Shown here: positions 39,201-50,308 of the stretch, piece after piece
Layout: every line of letters starts with the position of its first letter
Numbering within the stretch: position 1 is the stretch's first letter
Assembly: GCA_005406025.1 (NCBI GenBank)
Contig: BGZK01000006.1
Coordinates: 868,001 to 932,000 of the forward strand
Length of the DNA: 64,000 nt
Source: Eumeta japonica
Taxonomy: Eukaryota; Arthropoda; Insecta; Lepidoptera; Psychidae
Direction of reading: 5' to 3'
Program-made: the position numbers and the translations under genes
Notes under the pieces: model-generated
The model's database searches: none
The model's input: the letters and a program-made list of their open reading frames with translations, nothing else
What the model was told of the DNA's origin: nothing

Positions 39201-40535
39201 ACTAAAAACAATTACTGATATTTCTAGTATCTAGAAGTATTTAAAAAAAATTTAAAAAATTATAATAATAGAGACATGCTCTTATCATTTCAAACCCCCC
39301 GTATCTTTCACATCCATGTAATTGTTAACACGCAACCACCATAGTGCACAGTGGGAAGTTTGCGCTAACTAATGTGTATAGAGAGGATTCGCCTGTGATG
39401 TGTACTTATGGCTGCAGAGTGAAATGTAGAAACATATATGTCCATTTCTATATGTATGAGTATCTTATGTGCTACTAATGTGCAAGTTATGTTTTGAGTA
39501 GTATAAAACGTATTTATTTCATTTATTTTTATATTTTTACAAAGAGTTGTACAGATTTCTCGTGATCATATTGCGAATATATTACCAAATAAATATACAG
39601 TATAGATACTAGATGAATATAATTTTTTTTTTCAGAAACTCTAATGGGACTACAGAGAGAGCAAGTTTTGAATTTACCTTACATTCAAAATATCATAAAT
39701 TTTACTCCAGAGTAAGAATCAGTTGATTTATTTTATCATTATTTGGAATGATGATTTAAAATAGGTTGTTTTTGGCAAAATGTAAAGTTAATTCCTAATA
39801 TCATATCCCATTACAAGCTTGTGTTTCAGAATGTACATTATTACTTTTGAGAGAATGACAAAGTGGTGGTACCAAGTAGATCCCCTATTCAAAATGACTG
39901 CCGCCAACGTCAAAATAAAGCATTTCATTTCTATGATTAGACAATTTTCTAAAGTCATTGTTCAGTTGCGAATTGATTTCTTAGAAACGATGAAGGAAAG
40001 TGAAAAAATTGCTATTCTTGACGAGGAAGAGGACTTTTTGGAAAACACTAAATTAAGTGTGATAGACAGATTTATACTATCAAAAGAATTGAATTACGAG
40101 GAACTACTGAATGAAACATTCACTGTATTTACATCTGTAAGTATCAAGGAGGCAATGTACTACGCATAACACATTTGCGATCTTTTAAGCGATCTCTAAC
40201 TAGCAGTCTACTGCTTGGCATATAATATTTCCAAAAGATGTAATTTTCTATTGATAAGTGCTTTGTAATCAATGTTGGGGAGGCGTTTTCCCAACTGCAT
40301 TACTAGATTTCATGTAGCTGTAACATGCTACCCGACATATTGTGACTTATTGACACTTATTAAATATCCAACTGTGGAACGCAAATATCCTCTAAGAACC
40401 CTGAAAACTATGCAATATGCAACGATGCTAACGATGCAAGATCCTAGTCTTCATCATTTGGCTAATACGTGCTGATAACTTTACATGTCGTTGTACACAT
40501 AGGTGACGTAATGTTCTTTTATATATAGACATACA

Positions 40536-40580
<45 letters not shown>

Positions 40581-43500
40581 TTACATCGCCTTTATAGCAT
40601 AAAACATAGTAATTTATATTTAAATCTGCTCCACGATTCAGAGGGACGTTCAGCTATGAGGCTATAGGAAATTTGACATACTTTTTTTGTGTTAAAGGCG
40701 AGCGTTTTAACTACAACCTATTTATTTTTGGTGCCACTTGTTTATAATCAACCGGACTATTTTTTAGGTGTGAGGAGTATGTCGAAAATAGTAGGTGCTC
40801 AAAAATTACGATGTTTATTTTTTATTACTAATACCTACCTTTTCAAAGTGTTGTTTCAAAGTGTTCATACTGAGTATATTTACATTTTTCCATGCGTTTC
40901 CCACTTAAAAAATAACTCTTTCCACTCTTTTTCAGATGTATACTTGAGAAATTTCAAAATTATACACAGCCAGTGCATCTTTCTTGGTCTCAAATGTCTT
41001 TTTTTTCAATTTCACTTTGATTTTGGTAGTAAATAAATGGCGTATGGTGCTAAGTCAGGGAAATATCGTGGGAGAGGTAGAAATAGACACCTGTTTTGCA
41101 TTAAGAAAATCAAGTGTTCTAGCGGACGTGTCGCCGCGGCGTTGTCTTGATGCCGAAGAAGGCGCCGGGTTCGTAATTTCGGTCGCTTGTCACATCAAGA
41201 TGATAATGCTGTTGAGGCACAAACTGTCACCACTCAGAATAACTGTTTATTGATTTTCTAGCACTAACGTAGCAATATGATCAGTCTCACTAAAAAAACG
41301 TGGTGACCTTGTTTCTGTGTGCGCACGGCGACATTTTATGAGTTTTGGTTCATTTTCAAAGCACTATACATCGATTTTCGCTTTATTTCGAGGCAGTAGT
41401 TTTACAGCCATGTTTAGACATCGGCAAATATACCCTATACATTTTTTTCATTTCTGTCGAATTTCTCTATCATAAATCGACACTAATATACCCCGCATTC
41501 TCATCGGTCAGTTTCTGCGGACCCAACACGAACAACTCTTACGGAGAGAAGGGTGATCGTGAATATGGTTTCTATCGTTGCTGATAGAATACCCAGTTCT
41601 TATTCAAACTCTACATACGTAATTCTTCGGTTCTCTTGGATCGATTTTTCAACTACTTGAACATTTTCTTGAGTGACTTCGATCGGGGTCAACCTTTCCT
41701 CGTTTCATATTCAAAATTTCTTCTTCTTCTTTTGAACTCAGCATATCGATTAGAAACTGTTACTCATGATCAAGCAGATTCACCAAAAACAGTAATGAAA
41801 AGTTCAAAACATTCTAGAGACTTTAAACCTTTTTTTGTAATCATAACAAATCATCGCGAAAATCATGTGAAAATAGTTTTTTTGTTGCTAGTAAATTCCC
41901 GCTAGATTTTCACAAAAATAAGCGTATTAAAGAGAGAAATATGTGAATCCCGCTTTTAAATTTATCACTAAATAAACCAATATTTACAACGGTGTATAAT
42001 TTGTTAATGACAAATTATCGAGTAAATAGTATCATTACTTTTAGCATACTCCTCGTATTATACACAATAATTATTTTGCCATCAAGTGCTGGTTAGAAGT
42101 TATAATAACAGTCTATTGATAACTTTTTAGGATAACCATTCGCTTCAAATAACAACTTGAAAACATTAAGATTGCGTATGTCCATGGGTGTTGATGATTG
42201 CCTTCTCTCTATTTACTCACACGTTAGATTTTCCTTAAGAGTTCTATATAGAAAATTTTATACTGGTTAATTTATTGTGTAATAGAATAATAAATTAGTA
42301 AATGTTTATCATTGACATACACAGAGTGGAGTGTTGTCCCAGCGTCGACGCCGACGCACCATACACGTCTCTGTATCTTACAACATAGAATTGAGTTGTT
42401 TCATTATTGTGAAAATCTGTATTTAATGGATTAAGTATAGTTATAAACTCATGTATTAAATTTAATGGACTGAATATTGTTAAAAACGCGTGGATAATAC
42501 TTAATAGATTGAGTACAATTACAAACTGTTGTAACAAATTTATGGATTGAGTTCATTTGTAGACTTGTGTCATTTATAGACTTTTAGACACAAGTCTAAA
42601 ATTGAGTGCAGTTTTTAACTCACGTATTAAATATTTACGACTCTCTCACACTGTCGTCAGTCTATTAAAATAGTAAGTATTGATCATGTGCATTATACAA
42701 CGTAAAAGTGATATTTAAAGAAAGTACATAAGGTAAATTTTATACGAATTAAATTTCAACAAAATCAAAATATTGAAAACAAATTTCATGTTTGGTGTCA
42801 TTTCAGAGCCAAGAAGCATCAGCAAAAATATCGGCATTTCTTTTATTGATGATGGCTTACCATCCCGAATATCAGGTAAAATAATTTTTAAACCTGCTTT
42901 CAAAATACCATAACAGTTTTTTTGAAAACAATTATAACCACACAGTGCAGTGGACATGGAATTGCTTCGTAGCGTGTGTGTGTAGTGTTCTTGAAAGATA
43001 GATCCCATATCTTTAAGAACACTCAGTTGTGTAATAATAATGTCATATAAAATCAGAAAAAGGCGTGCTTTAAGAAAAGATGTAGTGACTAGAATGGAAA
43101 AGGGTATTTTGAGATGGGTTGACCTCAAAATATCCTTTGGAATAGCGCTTGGAAAGAATGAATGAAATATAGACTAATTAATGAAATGTATAGAACGATT
43201 TGTGTTATGAAAGGTCCGGCAGATGCTCTAAAACATCTGGAGATAAAATTTGTGTCAAACTAAAAAAGGACAAAATTGAAAGTACCTACCCAAAAGTTTG
43301 AACGAAACGATTGATAGGTGTCAGAGGAGCAAGATATGGATGCAAAAATTGTGCATGTGGAGATCTGTGATCTCTGCTTATCGATTTGGGAAATGGGTGT
43401 AAGCTTATAAATGAATGGTTACAAATACACAATGATCAAGTAAAACAAAAAAAAATATTGAGAAATTTATTTAATTGTGTTTATTGAACGTACACCTAGG

Positions 43501-46225
43501 GTGATGTTATTATGACATGCAGACGTGAGCAAACAGAAAGTATAATTTTACAAGGTCATATAAATTATTGCATTAGTAGTGTATTCATTTTTAGGGTATT
43601 TATTAAATGGATAAAAACATAATACAACAGAAGAAGAAAATTAACGCAATGTCTAGTTTCCTTTGGACACAAATCAAATACATTTGTTTATGAGAGAAAA
43701 TAATTATAAGGAATAAGAAAGCAAAATTATTTACAAGAAATGTGTTTATGTTACTCCAAACCAGTATATCCAAAGATGTTTAGATAAGAGCGGGAGGCGT
43801 CATCGCCCGAATTAATAGCCGTGAGGCCCTTTGTCTCGAAACATCAATAGCCGAAGGATTACAGGAAACGCCAAAATAATCCTTGCTTGAAACTTTTAAA
43901 CTGAATTTTTTAAAATCATCAATATAATTATGTTTTTCAAAAAAATGATTTTCGAATTTTAGATCGAAATTATTTCTCTCAACTCAGAGCTTTTTGAATT
44001 TAAAATTTGGTTTCAGTTCTTAAGACACTACATAATTGGAACTACTACATTCATTTAAACTTTTCAATTGGGTGGATATTTTATTTGATGTTTTAGCAAA
44101 CTTTCAACTTTTTCTCGGTGTTATGCTAGCATTACCATTTTGTTTCAGGAAAAGTTATACAAGGAAATCATAAGTGTTATGGGAACCACCAAAACGCAGG
44201 TATCACAAGAAGACTTGAGGAAAATGGTGTACCTTGACATGGTTTACAAAGAGGTTTTGAGGTTATTTCCCATCGGAGCGTTAATACAGAGAACTGTCAT
44301 GGAAGACATAGAAATAAGTAATATTATTGACTATTTATATATTAAAAATAACGCATTAATAAAATGGATGTTGACTCAGAAATTTAAATCTTTTTATTAT
44401 TGGCAAAGACGAAAGGGAAAAATATCTCCCTTTCAAATATGGTAAAAAATAATAATACCATATTACAATAAATATGAATACTGAGCGCCTACGATAGACA
44501 GAATCAATATCCAGTTTTCGCTGTGGTGCAATACAGAAAAACGACTTTTCTATTTGTTTTACATAAACTATTGTATTTAAATACCAGGTCACGACAACAT
44601 TTTTTGAGGAAAGTATTTTAACAAAAATACACCGGTTAATTTTCATCGAATCATCAATTATATTATTTAAGAGAAAAAATATGCACAATTTAATTTTTAA
44701 TTTCCTTGCAAACTTTTACGAATAAAATAGAAATATCCTGCCTATATATTTTTTTTTAAATTACAAAGTTTTATGATAATACACCATAATGTATATGAAG
44801 TAGGTCATTAAGAACACTTGAAATATCAAATGTTATTAATGACCTACGAAATAAAGATCTTTTGAATTTGAATATAATTACATTTTTATGTATAGGTTCT
44901 GGGATGATGCCAGCCGGCTGCTCGTTGGTGGCGCCTCTTTATCACATACTACGCGATGCTCGCTTTTGGGAAAGACCAGATGAATTTGATCCGGAAAGAT
45001 TCAATCTCGAAAATACTAAAAAGCGTCAACCGAATTGTTTCATCCCTTTCAGTTTGGGCCCCATGGATTGTTTAGGTACAGTGAATATCGAATTTAGCTC
45101 TTAACATTATTATATAAAAACAATTATTTGCTATGAAACAATATCCCTTCAAAGTAGAGAACTCTTTTTCCAATGAACTGCTACGCCTAATCTCTATTAG
45201 GCGTATCAGTTCATTGCTCCGGGAACAAAAGGTCTCGGCTTGGAATTCTGATTGCGGGGAATTGACGAGTGAGTTTTTTACTAATTTTTTCCATGACTCG
45301 AAAGCGTTTTAAGGGTTCAAGTTCACGTCTTTGGAAATAACGTCTTTAGCAGCTCCCAATCCGCACGAAGCCAGCCTTAAGGGCTCTAGGTCAAAGTCCA
45401 TTTAAAACAAAAAGATCGTTTGAGGGTATACGTGCTTCAGCAGTGGGGCGACTTAAAATCGATACAACAACAATAATAAATGTTATTGACGTTTTATTAT
45501 TGGCAAGTTTATTCAATGTATTACTCTCGCCTTTGTGATTTCAACAAGAACAATAGCGATTCATTCATCATGCACGCATCCATCAATGCATTGTGTGGCG
45601 GCACACTGTGGTACGGCTCTAAATATTTGCCTACAGACGGGCAAAATGGGCACGAAATTTCTCGTAACGAAATCTTATGCTTTATTGTTCCAAAGAGTTA
45701 ATATATCAAATTATGAATAAAGCCACTTGTTTTGAAAAAAAAAAAAAGTAACTGTTTATACACGGAGGCATCAATACTTCCGTGCTCTTCAAGTCGATCA
45801 CATAAATAATTATTATTTTTGGATTATTTAGGGATACCAAAAATTAAATATCATTTCAAAATAACAAAACTATGACTTAAAAGTCATAGTTACTTAAAAA
45901 ACAAAACATTTACAAAATAAAACATTACATAAAATAACAAATGACCGTTACTGTTATATTAAACATATCTTTTTGCATATAAATTTTATTGATCGAGTGT
46001 ATCTTTTTTCGGAGTATTCGAACAAAAATCGAAATATAATTATCCATGTTTGCAGGTCGTTACTACGGAACAAAGCTGATAAAAACCCTTTGCGTCCAAG
46101 TACTGCGGCACTACCGGCTGTCGTCCCAACGCAGTTACCGCGATCTGCGGCTCGTCATCGCCGTGTCGGTGGCGCCGGTCGACGATTACAAACTCATTTT
46201 AACGCCCAGAGACGAAAGCGAATAA
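33243..46225 (+). CDS. Cytochrome P450, CYP4 clan (ten exons, complete, atypical motifs)
   Basis: Exons: 33243-33399, 36188-36294, 37376-37466, 37594-37779, 39636-39711, 39830-40136, 42807-42875, 44149-44317, 44896-45075 and 46056-46225; all borders are GT-AG and phases agree, giving 503 codons plus TAA. The N-terminus has an ER signal anchor (about 3-17) and the hinge LPGPKPLPVIGNAL. Helix C has WRRHR (122-126). ExxR is EVLR at 366-369 and PERF is at 420-423. The haem loop is FSLGPMDCLG (439-448) with ligand Cys446. Helix I is unusual: SSQEAS (308-313) lacks the conserved Thr, and the haem-loop Arg is Met444. Expected role: an ER-bound monooxygenase using NADPH-P450 reductase, with odorant, lipid or xenobiotic substrates as in lepidopteran CYP4-clan expansions (CYP340/341-like is my guess). 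The open frame argues for selection. Confidence 0.92.
33730..33930 (+). repeat. Lepidopteran dispersed repeat (TGTCCATGGGCGGCGG core)
   Basis: Contains a pyrimidine-rich ACTCCACTTCCCCTAC segment, then GAGTGTCCATGGGCGGCGGC and an end reading CTCGCATGTTCTCTTGCCGC. The same order occurs at 47330-47610 and 63010-63165. This is one of the most frequent lepidopteran intronic repeats. Confidence 0.7.
34136..34181. repeat. Hairpin, 19-bp stem with 8-nt loop
   Basis: ACAATTTATTACTACATCA pairs with TGACGTAGTAATAAATTGT (18 of 19 positions), separated by TTTTAAGA. It lies in P450 intron 1. Confidence 0.8.
36295..39635. other. P450 introns 2-4, nothing further recognised
   Basis: Outside exons 3 and 4 this is AT-rich intron. 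Two short GC-rich islands stand out, at about 36715-36760 (GCGGGGGCCGCGGGGAGG) and 38350-38410, but neither contains a recognisable gene or repeat. Confidence 0.6.
40535..40577. repeat. (TA)n microsatellite
   Basis: About 20 uninterrupted TA units in P450 intron 6. Confidence 0.95.
40769..42057 (-). mobile_element. Full-length but inactive mariner element in P450 intron 6
   Basis: The 5' end on the minus strand (TACGAGGAGTATGCTAAAAG from 42057) and the 3' end (plus-strand start TGTGAGGAGTATGTCGAAAA near 40769) are inverted relatives of about 28 bp. The length of about 1.29 kb is normal for mariner. The decayed transposase reads ENVQVVEKSIQENRRITYVE (about 41690-41630), then FDRNEKNV, EIKRKSM, ARTLDFLNAKQVSIST and DLAPYAIYLLPK. 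In the last, the third catalytic Asp (DLAPxDF) is replaced by Ala. Many stops and frameshifts. Orientation is opposite to the host gene. Two partial copies of the 5' end lie at 46470 and 60353. Confidence 0.82.
42178..42545 (-). repeat. Dispersed repeat with internal sub-repeats (inverted copy of 59747-60160)
   Basis: The reverse complement matches 59747-60160 in order: AATATTCAGTCCATTAA, a CTATTAA/GAGTTTATAAC sub-repeat in several copies at roughly 50-60-base spacing, GAAACAACTC, TTACACAATAAATTAACC, and CACCCATGGACA at the end. Lies in P450 intron 6. Confidence 0.7.
42876..44148. other. P450 intron 7; possible non-LTR retrotransposon scrap
   Basis: At about 43075-43120 the plus strand reads RKDVVTRMEKGILRWVDL, which resembles the RMEKGMLRWFGHV block found after the reverse transcriptase of some non-LTR elements in Lepidoptera. 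The rest is unrecognised AT-rich intron. Confidence 0.35.
44833..44878 (+). repeat. 3' tail of a non-LTR retrotransposon
   Basis: AATGACCTACGAAATAAAGA followed by TCTTTTGAATTTGAAT is a short 3' terminus of a lepidopteran non-LTR element, as at 24815-24862. It ends 17 bp before the acceptor of P450 exon 9 and overlaps the expected branch-point region. Confidence 0.45.
45171..45216. repeat. Hairpin, 21-bp stem with 4-nt loop
   Basis: CAATGAACTGCTACGCCTAA plus T pairs with the complementary arm ending CAGTTCATTG at 20 of 21 positions; the loop is CTCT. It lies in P450 intron 9, just outside the block duplicated at 20548. Confidence 0.85.
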
Positions 46226-47100
46226 ACGATAATAGTTGTATCGTCATCTTCCAGGCGTCCGCTCATCCCCGTGCATTCTGCGCACGCGCAAGCCGTATTA
46301 CTTTAATTACGCGCTATATACGCATCCGTACCCAATTATGTTGTATGTCGCGACAGCCGGGCGCACCGAAAATGAAAACCTAATTCGGTAGTGATCTATA
46401 AAATTCGACAAATAACGTGCGGAGAATATTTACGAATTACGTTTATACTTTGAATGCAACCAGCTATAAACGAGGGGTACGCAAAAAGTAATTGGTACCT
46501 GCTCAATAATTTGTTAATAAAGTTATACTCTATCGTAAATATTGGTAATTTAGTGATGAATTTAAAAATTGAATTAAAATATTGTCTTCTTTAAAATGCT
46601 TGCTTTTGTGAGAATCTGGCAGGAATTTGCTTGAATCGGTAATTAAATGGTACTCAGTCGAAGTAATTTTCGCGATATGCTTTATTATGATTACAAAAAA
46701 CTGTTAAAGACTTAAAAATGTTTTGGACTTTTTGGAAAATCAGCTTCTTCATGTCTTACGATTTGTTTCAAATGTGAATGGGACTACTGATTTTGGTCTA
46801 TACGGTTAAAAACTTTTTTTAAAAAAACGTTTGTTTTTGTTATAATAAATATTCTTTTGGCCTCGATTTTTGTGTTTATTTTCTCCCTTTTGTTGGGTTT
46901 AGGTTCATTTTTCACGTACCCGAAGGACGTGTAGATCACGAGATTTATAACTTTTTTCTGGTATAGTCAGTGCGCAATTGCGTATTCTTATTATTTTGTA
47001 TGTTGTCGAGAACAAGTGTTTGATTTCGTATTTAATTGAGAGCGTGATATTTAATGTACTTCAATTATAAAATTATAACCAAACAACGGTTATTTATTAT
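46226..47100 (+). other. P450 3' flank and probable 3' UTR, with duplicated block
   Basis: Similar to about 21771-22990 except for the mariner piece at 46470-46755, which the older copy lacks. Candidate AATAAA signals lie near 46846 and 47100; which of these is used cannot be decided. Confidence 0.5.
46470..46755 (+). mobile_element. Broken 5' end of the mariner family
   Basis: CGAGGGGTACGCAAAAAGTA and the downstream blocks CGTAAATATTGGT, ATTTAGTGATGAATTTAAAA and TGTGAGAATCTGGC match the 5' untranslated part of the mariner at 40769-42057 (read on its own strand) and the piece at 60353. It stops where similarity to 22551 resumes, so it inserted into or replaced part of the P450 3' flank after the duplication. 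Confidence 0.65.
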
Positions 47101-47329
47101 AATAAAGACTATATTTGTATTATGAAAACACTGCAATTTTATAAAAATAAATAAATATATGGGTTATTATTTAAGCAGTTACTTTTAATTAAAAAATACT
47201 GCCAATTCTCAGATTTTCTATACATTCATGTATCTAAAGATTGCCGTAATTTACAACAGTATTTAATATTTGTAAGTATGGACATGTATAAAGATTGTTG
47301 AACCATGCTGTGGTTGGCTGCAGCTCGAA

Positions 47330-47610
47330 AATGGGCCACCTGGACTGGTGAGATATCACATTTTACAGAATACAGATGTGAAGCAATAGCTTTCGTTCTT
47401 GCGTTTTGTCGAGTGGTCCACTCTCATCATAGCCCCACTCCCCCTTTCGTCATCTCGCTCTCCCCGTATGACGCTACACCTCCCTCTATCAGATATCTTA
47501 TTCCAATCTAAAAGGTTAGCAACACAGTGGTAACTTCTCTAGGGTTGCGAGTGTCCATGGACGGCGGTGGCCGCCTAGTTTTTTGGTGTCTCGATTTATC
47601 GTTGTTTCTT
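47330..47610 (+). repeat. Longer copy of the TGTCCATGGGCGGCGG dispersed repeat
   Basis: Order of blocks: ACTGGTGAGATATCACATTT, a TGAAGCAATAGCTTTCG/GTTTTGTCGAGTGGTCC part, the pyrimidine-rich CCCCACTCCCCCTTTCG part, then GAGTGTCCATGGACGGCGGT. The 5' half is shared with 26290-26505 (minus) and the 3' half with 33730 and 63010. Confidence 0.7.
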
Positions 47611-47619
47611 TAAAATGCC

Positions 47620-49235
47620 AAGAAAAAAGAATTAGTGAATGATCTGTTTAATATATTTAAATGAAAAATGTCTGGAAAATGTATTTCTTTTCTCATTTCA
47701 TATGCTTTGGGTCGTAACAGTTGTTCATATTTCTGGAGGGTATTAAAATAATACTGTCGGACGTAAATAGAATATATATTATATAGTTGCATTAATTTAT
47801 AGATATCAGTTGCATAGAAAAATCTTTGAACGATTCTATTTTGAATGTTAAATTACTAAATCCTTCTACAGTAACTAAAATTAAAAAATATGCCTGAACA
47901 CTCTGAAAGTAAATGAAATGGTGTAACTTTTGTCAGTTCCATAAGTGAAAAGCATTGAATATTATTATGTGACCTTGTTTACTTTTAATCTAATAGAAGA
48001 GTTCGTAGTTGGAAATATTACATTTTGTGAATTTTCTGATTCGTTTCACACCAAATCGGTCCCTGTTCACTTAATATTTGTAAATTTTAAAAAGCTAGTA
48101 TGTAATCGCAGCGCCACCTACTAGGTCTTAAGGCGAATCGAAACCATTAAAAAGACCTACTCAAACACATATAAAAATTCATAATGATTGGTCCAGCCTG
48201 GAGGTGGAGTTCAGTGACTAACAATTTCTTTTGAGTCGGCTTCTATCTCGGCTTTAAATGCTAATTTAAATGAGGAAATTCACAATACCAATCGAATACT
48301 CATTATAATACGTGATTGAGCGCATATTATAATTAAACTAAATTTTGCTTATCGAAAATAAGAAATACCATTCTTTTTCATAGCTTTTTGGATGTTATTT
48401 TTGAATTTTTAACGAAACACTTAGACGTCGTAACCGAAGGTGCGACGAAACTACGCTAATTGCAATGAGTGCCAAACTGTCTGTTTTAGCACTCATTTAC
48501 TGCGGCCGCTTTTGAGCGCGGCACTGAGCATCTCTTTTATACAGATCAATGTGACTGGTGAACGAACACGTGTAGTTTTTTCAAAATGTCAGCGTGTTAT
48601 AAATAGTGTATTGTTCCAAAATGTACTAACACTACCAATACAACACCTTACAAACTATTTGTCGTAGTTCCAAAGACGGGAAAAAGTGGTATAATGCTAT
48701 GACGCGAGACAATAAGTGTTTTATACTGTTGCGAGATTCACTTCGACGTAAGTATTTTTACATACACGTACAAAACCTTTCTTTATGGTCACGTAGTGCA
48801 TAAAAATAAATGAAACGGTAATCAAATACTAAGTCTGTCGTCGTCGTATAATGGAAACGAGATGTTTGATGAAAAAAATAGATCACGTGAAATCGGTCGG
48901 CAGATGCATGCTAGCCGCGCCGGCTACCGGTCCGTCGTATAACACTATTCAAAGGAAATAACTAATGCGAGGCGCACGCCCGTTCCGTTAAATCTAATTA
49001 GACATGTACCTTTTCATATTTTTGAATTAATCTATGTTTTAAATAGTGACGCTATATTTTTAGAATTTTATTCTGTGTGAAATTGTCTAGAGTATTGTAA
49101 ACCAAGTGTAATGAAGTAAATTTGAAACTTTAAGCGTGTTTTTGATCAAATTGCCTATGATACCCATAATAGTAATAGCCTTTATTCAGACATTTCTTTA
49201 CATAATTTATCTCCTCAAAATTGTTAAAACTAAAA
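47620..49235. other. Intergenic DNA with one further dispersed repeat
   Basis: At 48105-48235 a sequence starting CGCAGCGCCACCTACTAGGT and ending TTCAGTGACTAACA is a common lepidopteran repeat; a second copy lies at 57365-57485. A GC-richer patch at 48900-48990 is unrecognised. No exon is supported. Confidence 0.55.
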
Positions 49236-49236
49236 A

Positions 49237-50308
49237 CTAAATAGCTATAACACTGTTTGTTTGCCTACTGACAAAGCACACCCCTAACTGCCTGTAAAAT
49301 ATCTGAAGTAACTCGACCCACCCATCCTCCAAAACCAAAGCAAAGGAAATCATAACGCCAAACATGCTTAACCACATGAAACGTGGACGAGCAGCTTCAA
49401 TGTCAGACATAGGCGCACCCAGGAGCGGGAGGGGGGCAGGGGAGGGCAGCTGCCCTCCCTGGAAATTGTGTATACTACAATACATTCGTGTCTATTGCTA
49501 GGTATATTGTAGTGTTTCCTTGGCTGATACCGACTCCAAAAATAATAATTGTAACTACATTATATTATCGTAATAATTCGATTGACTTTTAAGTAGTCTA
49601 ATATTTTTCATTTCATTTTACTTAGGAGAACTATAAAAATATTTTGATCATTGATTGTTATTCATTGGTATGTGTTGAGTTAAATTTGAAGTGGATAGGT
49701 ACCTACCTATCTTCTTGCGTAGTAAACACATAGATCGTACTTACATATTGATGAGTAGAAAAAGTAAGTTGATTATTAAGTTGTAGAAGAATACACAATT
49801 ATTTTTTTTACTTTTTGGTGCATATTAATTTGTTTTGGAATAGTTTTTGTTTTGAAGTCGTTTTTTTTTGTTAAAATTTTAATTTATTTATTGATTTTTA
49901 GTGAATCTGAAGCACACTAACTAATTTGTCTGAATATGGGTAGACCTATTAAATCTGCTGCTCATAGTTCGCACTCTTACTATAAGTCGTTAAGGAGATC
50001 CATTGATTATTATATTCGACTACGACAATTAATTGACCAGAACGACGTTACGGTAGGTGACTCACATATCCGGATAGCCTATAAAAAAGTCGGTCGAGTA
50101 TGCGCGGACAAACGTCCGTGCATACGGTACTCAAAGCAAAAGACTTTCTGGACAGCACACGGTCAAAGGTATAGGTACTCTCTTTATAGTCCACACTTGG
50201 CAATGGTGACTTTTTGAGCCAAAAATAATCAAAACAGTTTTCATCATCGAAAGATGTATCTACTACATTTGAGAAGGCGGTCGTGGGGGTGTCTGATGCG
50301 GATGGCAA
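49237..50308. other. Intergenic; G/C-skewed terminus-like tract, no clear gene
   Basis: At about 49408-49472 a CACCCAGGAGCGGGAGGGG tract followed by GGCAGCTGCCCTCCCTGG looks like the terminal part of a DNA transposon. The 93-codon frame at 49936-50217 (MGRPIKSAAHSSHSYY) has some protein-like composition but no recognised domain. I do not call it a gene. Confidence 0.35.

Noticed and set aside
42715..43128. 137-codon minus-strand open frame
   Set aside because: It runs antisense across P450 exon 7 and intron; the plus-strand exon is well supported.
45171..45216. microRNA precursor
   Set aside because: The stem is only 21 bp with no flanking lower stem, too short for a normal Drosha/Dicer substrate.
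45973..46383. 136-codon plus-strand open frame
   Set aside because: A wrong-frame shadow of P450 exon 10; the correct frame joins exon 9 with matching phase and ends at 46225.
49936..50217. 93-codon frame MGRPIKSAAHSSHSYY...
   Set aside because: Reasonable start context and composition but no recognised motif, and it lies next to a transposon copy; not enough to call a gene.
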